From Aphrocallistes beatrix (taxonomy: Eukaryota; Porifera; Hexactinellida; Sceptrulophora; Aphrocallistidae), in contig OY725499.1 in assembly GCA_963281255.1 (NCBI GenBank), positions 4,669,148 to 4,733,147 on the forward strand: a DNA stretch of 64,000 bases, written 5' to 3'. The notes under the pieces are model-generated. The model searched no databases and was not told the origin of the DNA. It was given only the letters and a program-made list of their open reading frames with translations. Position numbers and translations under genes: made by a program. This document shows positions 11,301 through 21,727 of the stretch, in pieces (positions within the stretch are counted from its first letter, which is position 1; every line of letters starts with the position of its first letter).

Positions 11301-13341
11301 GTGCAGTATCTCTATTCCATATATGGAGTGTGTAGTATATCTATTCCATATATGGAGTGTGTAGTATCTCTATTCCATATATGGAGTGTGTAGTATCTCT
11401 ATTCCGAGTGTGTAGTATAGTATATATATTCCATATATGGAGTGTGCAGTATCTCTATTCCATATATGGAGTGTGTAGTATCTCTATTCCATATAAGGAT
11501 GTGTCGTATCTCTGTTCCATATATGGAGTGTGTAGTATCTCTATTCCATATATGGAGTGTGTAGTATCTCTATTCCATATAAGGATGTGTAGTATCTCTA
11601 TTCCATATATGGAGTGTGTAGTATATCTATTCCATATATGGAGTGTGCAGTATCTCTATTCCATATATGGAGTGTGCAGTATCTCTATTCCATATATGGA
11701 GTGTGTAGTATCTCTATTCCATATATGGAGTGTGTAGTATATCTATTCCATATATGGAGTGTGTAGTATCTCTATTCCATATATGGAGTGTGTAGTATCC
11801 TTATTCCATATATGGAGTGTGTAGTATCTCTATTCCATATATGGAGTGTGTAGTATCTCTATTCTATATATGGAGTGTGTAGTATCTCTATTCCATATAT
11901 GGAGTGTGTAGTATCTCTATTCCATATATGGAGTGTGCAGTATATCTATTCCATATAAGGATGTGTCGTATCTCTGTTCCATATATGGAGTGTGTAGTAT
12001 CTCTATTCCATATATGGAGTGTGTAGTATCTCTATTCCATATATGGAGTGTGCAGTATATCTATTCCATATAAGGATGTGTCGTATCTCTGTTCCATATA
12101 TGGAGTGTGTAGTATCTCTATTCCATATATGGAGTGTGCAGTATCTCTATTCCATATATGGAGTGTGTAGTATATCTATTCCATATATGGAGTGTGTAGT
12201 ATCTCTATTCCATATATGGAGTGTGTAGTATCTCTATTCCGAGTGTGTAGTATAGTATATATATTCCATATATGGAGTGTGCAGTATCTCTATTCCATAT
12301 ATGGAGTGTGTAGTATCTCTATTCCATATATGGAGTGTGTAGTATCTCTATTCCATATAAGGATGTGTCGTATCTCTGTTCCATATATGGAGTGTGTAGT
12401 ATCTCTATTCCATATATGGAGTGTGTAGTATCTCTATTCCATATATGGAGTGTGCAGTATATCTATTCCATATAAGGATGTGTCGTATCTCTGTTCCATA
12501 TATGGAGTGTGTAGTATATCTATTCCATATATGGAGTGTGCAGTATCTCTATTCCATATATGGAGTGTGTAGTATCTCTATTCCATATATGGAGTGTGTA
12601 GTATCTCTATTCCGAGTGTGTAGTATAGTATATATATTCCATATATGGAGTGTGCAGTATCTCTATTCCATATATGGAGTGTGTAGTATCTCTATTCCAT
12701 ATATGGAGTGTGTAGTATCTCTATTCCATATAAGGATGTGTCGTATCTCTGTTCCATATATGGAGTGTGTAGTATCTCTATTCCATATATGGAGTGTGTA
12801 GTATCTCTATTCCATATATGGAGTGTGCAGTATATCTATTCCATATAAGGATGTGTCGTATCTCTGTTCCATATATGGAGTGTGTAGTATATCTATTCCA
12901 TATATGGAGTGTGCAGTATCTCTATTCCATATATGGAGTGTGTAGTATATCTATTCCATATATGGAGTGTGTAGTATCTCTATTCCATTTATGGAGTGTG
13001 TAGTATCTCTATTCCGAGTGTGTAGTATAGTATATATATTCCATATATGGAGTGTGCAGTATCTCTAGTCCATATATGGAGTGTGTAGTATCTCTATTCC
13101 ATATATAGAGTGTGTAGTATCTCTATTCCATATATGGAGTGTGTAGTATCTCTATTCCATATATGGAGTGTGTAGTATCTCTATTCCATATATGGAGTGT
13201 GTAGTATCTCTATTGTGTTTTAGGTTCGTGCACTGTGCTCCTGAAATAGAACGCTTATTCGAGTCGGTCGCTCAATCTTGCACTCAGCAGAAACAGGCGC
13301 ATCAGCAGACGGGGACAAGAGAAGAGGAGCTCGTTGCCTAG
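2378..13341 (+). CDS. CNOT1: CCR4-NOT complex scaffold subunit 1, C-terminal exons
   Basis: This is the C-terminal part of the scaffold of the CCR4-NOT deadenylase, which organises cytoplasmic mRNA decay. The fragment covers the C-terminal Not1 superfamily homology region, known to bind the NOT2-NOT3 module. Exons: 2378-2564, 2898-3129, 3478-3643, 4153-4299, 4793-5009, 5298-5470, 6013-6156, 6737-7060, 7403-7506 and 13224-13341. All phases chain, giving 1812 nt, 603 residues and a TAG stop. Recognisable stretches include [49 protein letters not shown] and the tail [19 protein letters not shown]. The first exon is a proline-rich linker; its acceptor could instead be at 2361, which keeps the same frame and adds six codons. 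Upstream exons are outside the window. The last intron (7507-13223) is swollen by a minisatellite, leaving only the final 39 codons beyond it. Confidence 0.95.
3910..4058. mobile_element. hAT-type MITE in a CNOT1 intron
   Basis: A 149-bp element with terminal inverted repeats beginning CAGGGTTGCCGTGGGAAT, the right end being its reverse complement. It is flanked by near-identical 8-bp direct repeats (AAATGCAG left, AAATGCAC right). The CAGGG terminus and 8-bp target duplication are those of the hAT superfamily. The interior is rich in the motif ATTCCCA on both strands, so the transcript could fold into a hairpin. Confidence 0.8.
5081..5261. mobile_element. Tc1/mariner-type MITE (GTACGTACTAA family), copy 1
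   Basis: Ends are CAGTAGAACTCGG and the inverted TAACCGAGTTCTATTG. The interior repeats GTACGTACTAA several times on both strands. A second copy lies at about 7643-7832. CAGT-type termini next to TA suggest the Tc1/mariner/pogo superfamily. It lies in a CNOT1 intron and shows no coding capacity. Confidence 0.7.
7643..7832. mobile_element. Tc1/mariner-type MITE (GTACGTACTAA family), copy 2
   Basis: Same family as the copy near 5081: termini CAGTAGAACTCGGTTAG and the inverted CTAACCGAGTTCTACTG, with internal GTACGTAC repeats. It lies just left of the minisatellite in the last CNOT1 intron. Confidence 0.75.
7850..13214 (+). repeat. 29-bp minisatellite (about 185 units) with CArG box, in CNOT1 last intron
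   Basis: The unit reads GTAGTATCTCTATTCC followed by ATATATGGAGTGT, 29 bp in all, repeated head-to-tail over about 5.4 kb. Each standard unit contains CCATATATGG, a perfect palindromic match to the SRF/MADS-box CArG consensus CC(A/T)6GG. The commonest variant unit contains CCATATAAGG, which also matches. Rare variants break it (CCATACATGG, CCATATATAG). A shortened unit (ATTCCGAGTGTGTAGTATAG) recurs at intervals, for example near 9072, 9906, 10280, 11402, 12238, 12611 and 13012. Because 29 is not a multiple of 3, the open frames in it cycle through the same peptides; they are intronic and I do not call them genes. Confidence 0.97.
8048..12707 (+). repeat. Higher-order duplication, 2330-bp period, within the minisatellite
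   Basis: Variant units recur in the same order at a constant offset of 2330 bp. Matching landmarks are at 8048 and 10378, 8305 and 10635, 9027 and 11357, 9689 and 12019, 9862 and 12192, and 10091 and 12421. The array therefore holds at least two nearly identical copies of an approximately 2.33 kb block, with a partial third afterwards. This implies recent unequal exchange or an assembly artefact. Confidence 0.85.
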
Positions 13342-14047
13342 CATTCCTATGTGTTGTGACTGTTGTTGAGATGAATTGTGTGTATGCTACTATCTGATTC
13401 TCTCTAGGGGAGGGGAGGTTCATTATGTCATAAAGCAGGTAGTGCCATGCACGAACCAGATTACTATTCAGAGCATCCATTTGTTCTAACATTGTTAGGA
13501 AGGTAGGGAATCCCAGTTAGCTAACTGTTACTGGTGCATGGAACCTTGGTGTTTAGCATCAATCGGCTTTGATTCAACAGAATGCTTGGGAGATATGTCC
13601 GTACCTTTAGGAAGGGATGGACTAACCCAACTAATTGGCATGGAAAAATCTCACCTCCTCTGGGCACGGGACATTTAATAGAGTCACCAAAAAGTATTTT
13701 TTAAAGGAGCCTAAGGAGGAGCTCCTAAGTTCTGAGTTTAAGTATTTCTACGGATTATGTAATTTACAATTGAGTTCGATTAACAGCACATTATGAACGT
13801 GTCTTATCGGGAGTGGTTAGAAGTTTTTATAGTTTTAAAGCTTTCTATTCTCTTGGCTCAAGTACGATCAATTCCAAATTAATTATACGTACTAGTCTGG
13901 TTTTAAATGAAGGGTTCGGATATCTCGTGTGTCCAGGTAACTGATGTTCCACTGACATGATTAGTATATCCACAAAAACACTACGCCGAATCAGGTGATT
14001 CTACTTATATATGGGAAAATACTGCGTAATTATTATGATTTTATAGA
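13342..14047. other. CNOT1 3' flank, no feature recognised
   Basis: This follows the CNOT1 stop and should contain its 3' UTR. I see no clear AATAAA close to the stop and no coding frame. The sequence is AT-rich without obvious repeats. Confidence 0.5.
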
Positions 14048-15370
14048 CAAGCGCGCTTCGCTTGCTTGCGCTGCGCAGCTGCCAGACACTATACGCCAGA
14101 GACGCCCTTTGGGCGCCTAGGCTCACATTGATTAATTATAAAGTACATGTGTAGATAATATCTCTAAATACGTCTGTTTTACTGTTATAATCGATATCGC
14201 TCGAAAAATCACAAAATTTGTAAATTTTAATCTTTTTGATACGTAATGATGACGTCATAACAGCGTGATGAGTCATCATTTTTTATTATAGTAGCAACAT
14301 ATTTGAAAATATTAATATACACATTCTATTAAAATTTCAGTCCTTTATCACCTAAACTGACTGAACTATGGTCGAAAAACTGAAATTTCTAATAATAAAA
14401 AAACCCCCCACAGACGGGATGGAAGTGTGCTTCCAAATCTCATAAGCCACCTTTATTATACTTAAATAGTCAATTCCAGTCCATGTCGTTAAAAGTTATT
14501 TTATGATCGAATTGATTGATCGTAGCATATAACACACTTTAATTCTTGTGAACAATCAAATTGTAGACTGAAAATAGCAGTATTCAATCATTTATATGAA
14601 ATAGAATCGTGTGAATGGCATTATAAAAGGCTGATAATTGATTGGTTCACATAAACCAATGAATTTCAATCACAAATAGTTCTTATGATTGTATGCATAA
14701 GTCAATACTATTTTATTCCAATGTATTTGCACTGTTGCATGATATTTCTACTACCGTGATATTCTTACTACCTTTAATAGATGGACCATGGATACTATTA
14801 ATCCATGATATTTCTACTACCATGATATTCTTACTACCATTATGTTAGTTAACAATCGCCACCAAATTGTGTCAAGCGTCACAATTTAATAGCATGCGAC
14901 ACAATTTGATGGCACGCGACATAATTTAGCTTGGTAAGACTCATATGGACCATGGATGCAAAAATTTCTGGCGACACAATTTTGTATATGATCTTATCAT
15001 ACTAAATTGTGTTGAATTGAGTCGGATGCCACTAAATTATGTCGCGTTCCATCAAATTATGTCGGGGCCATCAAATTGTGACGCTCGACACAATTTGGTG
15101 GCGATAGTTTGACTAACATAATGGTAGTAAGAATATCATGGTAGTAGAAATATCATGGATTAATAGTATCCATGGTCCATCTATTAAAGGTAGTAAGAAT
15201 ATCACGGTAGTAGAAATATCATGCAACAGCACTATAAAATAATCGAATTTGATTGGCCAGCACATTTTGTCACCTATCTCGAAGAGGTGTGAACTCGGCG
15301 AGGTGTGAACACCGAGGTGCACATCTCCATATCACTTTGCACCTCTTGTAAAAATTTCAAGACGATATCT
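14048..15370 (-). mobile_element. Helitron-like element with GC-rich 3' hairpins, split by a palindrome
   Basis: The 3' end on the minus strand is a GC-rich module with short hairpins (GGCGCCCAAAGGGCG, then CGCAGCGCAAGCAAGCGAAG) ending CTTG at 14048-14051, followed by T. The part near 14460-14720 is the inverted relative of 35210-35480, and 15245-15320 continues the same relationship, so both belong to one family. A 498-bp palindrome (14732-15229) is inserted in it. TGACGTCA at 14250 and TGAGTCA at 14269 match CREB and AP-1 consensus sites. The 5' limit is uncertain. Confidence 0.55.
14732..15229. mobile_element. CTGTTGC palindromic element P1
   Basis: A 498-bp near-perfect inverted repeat starting CTGTTGCATGATATTTC and ending with its reverse complement. 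It is flanked by CA on both sides (14730-14731 and 15230-15231). Each arm carries two direct copies of a block containing GATATTTCTACTACC and GATATTCTTACTACC. The centre has CACAATTTGATGGCACGCGA-like segments shared with P5. The empty version of this site is present near 35200 in opposite orientation. Confidence 0.85.
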
Positions 15371-15423
15371 CTTAAACTCTGTTCAGGACACGAATTTCGG
15401 ACGGCCGGCCGGAACATCCTCAT

Positions 15424-15498
15424 TTTAGTACTGTGCATCCTATACTATTAGTATAGTAGCTATGCTACTATACTAATACTATAGGAAGCACACTAAAA
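15424..15498. repeat. 75-nt hairpin-forming inverted repeat
   Basis: The segment 15438-15460 is the reverse complement, with one mismatch, of 15464-15486, separated by the 3-nt loop TAT. The pairing continues outward through TTTTAGT...ACTAAAA with a small bulge. It could be a tiny MITE or a short hairpin transcript; nothing distinguishes these in the sequence. Confidence 0.7.
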
Positions 15499-17209
15499 AG
15501 GTGACAATGATGTCATAATTCCTTGAATTAGAATCAAAGCACAAATTTCTATCGTCATCAATGTATTACCAATGAGACAGAATGACTGTGCAGTATGTAC
15601 ATATATGTACTATACAAGGGCGAAACAACAGGTTCGGCGGGTATGTGAAAGCCGTGTCACTTTTTGGAGTGGTCATACTATAGCATAATGATTAAGGAAG
15701 CTAGTTTACACAAACACAAGATTATTTCTCTTAAAATGCTTTGTTTTTGTCACGAGCTATACTAACTTGATACAGTACATCTAATCACTCGAAAACCGGG
15801 GCGCCCAACTCTGGTCCCGAAGTGGCCCTGTTTTCGGAAGTGGAATGTATTTTCGAAGTAATACGCGTCAGTATTGCATATTTGATTTCGTCAATCATAA
15901 ATAAAATACACTACTACTACTACTACGTAATATTAGACAGATCGATGGCACAGGAAAATGAGATTGGGTGGGCTTTAAAAGAGAAAAACTAGTAACTCTA
16001 GGGCGTTCGCTGAATTTTTAGTATCCCAATCTATTTTTATCTCGAATTAGTGATTTTATTCGGAAAAGGCCCTCATTGGCCTCCCAGTTCTTCGCGAAAT
16101 ATTTCCTACTGAAGTAGTCCCTGCATCAATTAACATTTTCATCGTCTTCCTTTGATCAAATTGAGTCATTCTAGTATTTCTTGATCCAATAGTCTTGAAA
16201 GTTGTACAGTGATGTCAGTAGCTACCACACCTTTTATTCCAGGATTGTTCCGTTCGGTTTTATAGTCATTAGCAAATTAGAGTATGATGAATGGCCGCAT
16301 CACTTTGAGATGACATGCTACTCCATTGGTGATTGCAATTCTGATTAAAGACACCTACAATTGCCAGTTACTGCTTAAATTTATATTTCACTTTATTTAT
16401 TTTAATTGTTTTGTATTAATATTAGTTTTGCGGGAAATACTAAACAAGCTCATACACACAGACGCTTTTCACTACAATGACAGATCTCCCCAAGCAGATT
16501 AGCTCGAAAAAATGTATGTTAAACTAGACATTCCAACCTGAATTTTAAGTTGCTAGGGTTCGCACGAAATTATTGGGTTGGGGCCTTGGTTGTATGTGCC
16601 ACACCCTCGCTACGCCTCTGACCACAGGAATTCCGAATTCCAGTAAAATGAGTAATTTGCATTCCCTTAAATGCTGGAATTGATGTTTATCACGATACAT
16701 TGGATTTCACAGTTAACTAAGTAGACTCAGCTCCTTTGAATATCGCATATCTCCGAGCATTAAACATTGGCTACCTCCTTAAGTGGGCCACAAATCTGTC
16801 AATTCTTGTTACGGTTACATCGCCATGACCGTAGCAAGAACTGGCATTAGAAACTTATTTGGAAACAACGTAATAACTAAAATTATACTTATAAAAGCAA
16901 AAATAAATAAATCTAATCATTATATAATAATTATAGAATATATATTGGTATTCAGCACCAATTTCATACCAAAATTAGGCGGGCCAATTTTTGTATTACG
17001 ACCACAAACACGCGGGCCCCAGGTTGCTCACCACTGTAATAAATAGTTATCTAAGCCATTTCGATTTTCTATTTCCCTTAATCGGACACTCGAATGTTCG
17101 CACTCATTGAAAACTCCTTTGCAATTACAACCTTCAGGCCAAAATGGTTTTAAATAAATATTATTCTATATTCCAGACTTTAATCTGTTAAAATGTATTA
17201 TATTTTTAG
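15499..17209. other. Intergenic, no feature recognised
   Basis: AT-rich sequence with no supported exon, RNA gene or clear terminal repeat. A short CTA microsatellite lies near 15911-15926. Confidence 0.4.
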
Positions 17210-18693
17210 ATGACACAGAAACTGATCATGCATCTTTGGCTGAAATACGAGGTATTCAAACCGAGTGAATGTATTCTAGGAAATATATTCTTATGACATA
17301 ATTTCTTTTAATTTGTTGACAATGATATACAGTCGAAACTCTTTCGGCACGATTGTGTAGAAAGTCCAATGGCATACACTTCCTGGACAGAAGTATTCGG
17401 ACACTTCATTATTTCACATGCAAATTGTACTAAAATGGGTCCATTCTTGGAGAGAAATACTTCTAAATGGTGAAAGACACAACTGATCGGGTTTCATATT
17501 CGATATACGTAACACCTTGGAATTATCCTAGTAGAATGCTTCTAATCAATCCCAACGTTTTCAAATTATTAAGAACTGCCACTTTACCCACATATGTCCA
17601 TTTTACCACTATATATGATGGTGACGAGTTGCATCTGATGGCAAAGGTTGATAATTTTATTCTTTGAATGAGTAATTTATTAGAATAGTACTTCAACTAT
17701 GACTAATTCGAATGCGTAGATCCGAATCTGAAATCGAACTTTTAGTATCTCTTATGGACCAGTCTTTTAGAAATATGTAGAAGTTTCGGAATGTCTACAC
17801 ATTCCTGCGTTGCTAGGCAATTGTAATGTACTAACCTGCAGTGGGCTTTATCTTGAAAGTTCCAATTGTCTTTATTTATAGTTGAGACCAACAACAAATT
17901 TTAGATTTGTAATCAGAGCTAATCTACACCATAATTCGTATGGAAAATAATGAAGCGTTCAAATACTTTATCCAGGTAGTGTGAAAACAGTCAACTATGT
18001 TTCAGGTGGACCTTTGGGGAACATTGGTCAGTCTTTTTATAATTATCCACGAGTAGCGGTCTCTACAGAACTATTAAATAAGATGTGGACCAATAGAGAA
18101 ATATTTAATTAGGAAAGATATACTGTATTTCTAAAATTCCGATTTTAAAAAACCTGATTCGACAGACTGATAATGCAGCTCCAATAGTTGACTCGTAGGA
18201 CACGAAACGTGATATTTGAAATATACATACTAAATACCATAAACTAGGACGACTTTGGTCCTAAGAGGTGACTCTGTCCCACAATAGCAATCTTAATAAA
18301 ATATACTCAAACTAATGAATCAATGTAATCACATTGATAATATGTTGAATGAAACTCTCAATATATCCTAAGATATTTAAACCGCAATATTTCTAAGTTT
18401 GAGTATATTTTATTAAAATTGCTATTGTGGGACAAAGTCGCGCCAGTTTACGATACCAATAGTAATCATGGAGATCTCGCTTGATTATTCATATTGACAT
18501 AGTTCTAAAATAAATACACATTATATCCGTTTTTTTAGAATATTTCACATTTCATGTCTTTATAGTTATCATACTCTATCTTATAGATGCAGCAAAAAGA
18601 AACGCAGCTGTCACTAAGCCTACTGAGCCACCATCTGAAGAGAAGCCCCAGGCAGCTGAATCTGGTCATTCTAAGGAAGGACCATCGAAATGA
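17210..18693 (+). CDS. Possible 3' end of an unrecognised gene (two exons)
   Basis: Two exon-like segments fit each other. 17210-17251 (42 nt) follows TATTTTTAG and ends before GTATTC. 18587-18693 follows CTATCTTATAG and ends in TGA. Both start with the last two bases of a codon and the first ends with one base, so they join in frame. The joined peptide reads DDTETDHASLAEIRD, AAKRNAAVTKPTEPP, SEEKPQAAESGHSKEGPSK: a charged, low-complexity tail rich in K, E, P and S. I recognise no family and found no upstream exons. Codon-like composition in an otherwise AT-rich stretch is the main support; it could be the 3' end of a gene whose earlier exons I missed, or chance. Confidence 0.35.
18240..18455. 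mobile_element. MITE with about 45-bp inverted repeats (GTCCCACAATAG family)
   Basis: The left arm CTGTCCCACAATAGCAATCT and its AT-rich continuation are matched by the inverted right arm ending ATTGCTATTGTGGGACAAAG. The outer ends (AAACTAGGACGAC and the reverse complement of GTCGCGCCAGTTT) also pair. No coding sequence. The superfamily is not assigned. It lies in the intron of the possible gene at 17210-18693. Confidence 0.7.
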
Positions 18694-18927
18694 TCGGCTT
18701 CTGTTGAAATGGATTGAATAACGGAACAGAGGGTTCTAACTCGGGTTCTTTTAATGGAATTGAAAATTGAATTAAATAATGATGCCTTTTTCTATTGGTT
18801 AATTTTTGTAAGTATTACTTTAAATCATTTGTTCCAGTGTTGTCACTAGGTTTAATAATGGTGACCAAATGGTATTGTAAAAATATGGAGTTATTAGTGA
18901 AGGGAAATTTTGGATTATTGATAGAGC

Positions 18928-20363
18928 CATAGCCTAATGTATATAAGGCCTGTCGCATGAAAAAATGCCCCCACCATGGATATTCATGTAATATGGGGGG
19001 GGGCAAAATTTCATGGAGTTAGCGTGAAAAATTGCCCCCCCGTGAAAAAATGCCTCCACCATGGATATTCTAAAGTATGCCAATGCTTATACAAAACATT
19101 TTGAATGCTATTTGGCTTCCATTCGTTTACTAAAGCATTGCAAATCAACAAACTAGTCGTGTGAAGTAATAACAATGACTTTCATAAATGTATCGTATAT
19201 AAATAGTATCAGCAATACTTAGTGTTAAACTCAAGAATATCCATGGTGGGGGCATTTTTTCACAGGGGGGCAATTTTCCACGCTAACTCCATGAAATTTC
19301 CCCCCCCCCTCCCATATTACATGAATATCCATGGTGGGGGAATTTTTTCATGCAACAGGCCTCAACAGCAACTTGCGGATTTGTGACTAGGAATGCAGTA
19401 GAAGATGGTTGAACTAATACATCAGCTGCCTTAAATCATTTCAAAGCACAATAGAGCTTAGGAATGTATTACCAGCATATATAAATATGGTGTCAAAGTA
19501 CCCATATCCGTTGCTAAAGTTAATATTAGTCACCATATGGTTGCGCAATAGGTTATATTTGTGACAAATTTGGTGATTTTCAGATGCTGTTTAGGGGAAC
19601 TTCTAAGTGTTTTTATTATAAAATCTTTCGCATAAAACTGAGATGTGAATGAGTTAATACGAAAAATTTGGAAATTTTTCATGGAATGTTGCTTCATTCC
19701 AGTGTTGCTATGGAAACGTGTTTTGGTCAATTGGGGTTATATCTTGAAAACTGCGATAGCTAGACATTCAAATGTAATTCCATTTGATAGCGAATATACT
19801 ATTTTCTATTAAGCGATAATATAATTTCGACCTCTAAATTCAATGGTTTACGAGATATTCGACAAATTACCAAATGTGACCAATATTATACATTGTCAAA
19901 TATCTCATAAACCATTGAATTTAGAGGTCGAAATTATATTATCGCTTAATAGGAAGTAGTATATTCGCTATCAAATGATATTACATTTGAATGTCTAGCT
20001 ATCGCAGTTTTCAAGATATAAGCCCAACTGACCAAAACACGTTTCCATAGCAACACTGGAATGTACCAACATTCCATGAAAAATTTCCAAATTTTTCGTA
20101 TTAACCCATTCACATTTCAGGTCTATGCGAAACAATTTATAATAAAAACACTTAGAAGTGCCCCTAAACGACCTTTAAAAATCACCAAATTTGTCACAAA
20201 TATACCCTATTGCACAACGGATATGGGTACTTTGACACCATATTTGTATATGCTGGTGATACATTCCTAAGCTCTATTGTGCTCTGTTAATGATTTAAGG
20301 CAGCTCATGTATTAGTTCAACCATCTACCGCATCCCTAGTCCCAAATCCTACAGTAGGCTATG
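18928..20363. mobile_element. CATAGCCT palindromic element Q1, 7-bp target duplication
   Basis: Ends are CATAGCCT and AGGCTATG, flanked by ATAGAGC on both sides (18921-18927 and 20364-20370). The two arms are long inverted copies that pair around about 19890. The same arms recur at 25433-27438, 38128-38422, 43397-44739 and 47840-48919. A CTGTTGC palindrome (18950-19358) is inserted near the left end. The inverted open frames at 19530-19730 and 20061-20270 are the two arms, not genes. Confidence 0.85.
18950..19358. mobile_element. CTGTTGC palindromic element P2
   Basis: Begins CTGTCGCATGAAAAAATG and ends with the inverse GCAACAG, flanked by GC on both sides. Each arm has two direct copies of a block containing TGAAAAAATGCC and CCACCATGGATATTC. 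Removing the element and one GC restores AAGGCCTCA, the sequence found at the same place in Q5 (47859-47867), so the insertion event is documented within the window. Confidence 0.85.
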
Positions 20364-21103
20364 ATAGAGCAAATTTTCAATATTGAGACATCATATTAGT
20401 ATTTTTACTTTATGGTATATCTCAATGTCACATTCATAAAGCTCTGAATCATTATTTCCAGATCTATTAAAATATTCATTTCTTGTCAATGAATCACTTC
20501 ATGGAGCTATATTAACAATATGTCTGACATTTTTTTGTGTTTTTTGGAGCTGCATTTTACCGACCGAAATTATTTTTTAATGATAGAATACATCTTATGC
20601 GTTGAACAATTTTTAACTAACATTTTATTATATGCGAATACATCTGAAGTATTACGATCATTAGGAGCACTAGAAGAGAATCTGATTACGTTTGCTATGC
20701 TTACATTCTTGATACTTTTCAAATTTACTACAGTCAAACCTCCGATAGTGAACACCTTAGTTCGAACAAACCTTTATATCTCAATTATAGTGAATCCCTG
20801 GTTAATGAACACTTCGATGTACTGAATAAACCTCGGGTCCCGAAGGCATTCAATATACACTACCAGGACTAAAGTATTCATTTTAATTCAAATTGAAAGT
20901 TCAATCAATAGCTTAGAGAGATAAACAATTCATGTTTATTAAATAAATACTAATACTAAAATTTCAAATCGTTCTTGCTTTGAGAGAGAGCAAGTAATGA
21001 AATAAAGAGAAATGCTCCAAGTCAGGATCAAATTTGAACGCGCGTTGAGGAATGAAGTGTTAAACCTATAAAATATAACATAAATACTTGGCCGATTATA
21101 ATA
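20364..21103. other. AT-rich spacer, no gene recognised
   Basis: A CAGTCAAACCTCCGATAGTG terminus at 20731, preceded by TA, resembles the Tc1/mariner-type MITEs elsewhere in the window. I could not identify its partner end with certainty. Confidence 0.35.
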
Positions 21104-21557
21104 CAGGTATCCCTCGCCGTTCGCGGGAGTTCGTTCCTGAGAATTGTCGCGAATGGCAAAATCGCGTACGGCAAGACGTTAGTTCAATGAGACTAGTGGG
21201 TTTACGTTCCTATATTATAAAACGACGCTAGATACAGTTTGCTAAATACGTAATTGACTCAATAGTTGAGCTGTAATACTGATGATACAAACACTGGCAC
21301 AAGTAAATTGGTAGTAATAAATGAAGTGATAAATGAAAGATATAGATTCCTAGTAGCAAACCTAAGTACCATATCTAAATAGTAAAGTCTAGCCTTTAGT
21401 ACTAAACCTACATTGTAGACACGTATAAGGTTATGGACTTATGGTAGCCCATGAAACTACTGAAGAGAGTGATGAAAACCGCGAATAGTCGAGGGAACGA
21501 GTCGCGAATAGCAAAACAAGACTCAAAAAAATTTCCGCGAACGGCGAGAGTTTCCTG
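21104..21557. mobile_element. Tc1/mariner-type MITE (CTCGCCGTTCGCG family), copy 1
   Basis: Left end CAGGTATCCCTCGCCGTTCG and right inverted end CGCGAACGGCGAGAGTTTCC. A second, right-truncated copy is at 42251-42694. The ends resemble pogo/Tigger-type termini. No coding frame of note. Confidence 0.75.
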
Positions 21558-21727
21558 TACATACCCTAATTTACCATGAGGTGTATATTCCTTTAATACT
21601 AAGACTCCAAATATTTGGATATAGCATTTCAACACTCCCCATTCTCTATCTCTCTACTATATCTTTATAAAAATCGGAAACTAGTTTGGGGTTGTACAAT
21701 ATAAGTTATAACTTACCTTTTTTGAGA

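Noticed and set aside
8048-13003. Many open frames of 68-135 residues repeating [13 protein letters not shown]-like peptides
   Set aside because: They arise from the 29-bp repeat read in successive frames, lie inside an intron bounded by well-supported CNOT1 splice sites, and have no independent coding support.
7850-13214. CRISPR-like array of 29-bp repeats
   Set aside because: The repeats are contiguous with no spacers, and the context is an animal gene intron.
19530-20270. Two similar opposite-strand open frames (IFRINSFTSQFYAK and IFRINPFTFQVYAK)
   Set aside because: They are the two inverted arms of one palindromic element, not a conserved protein.
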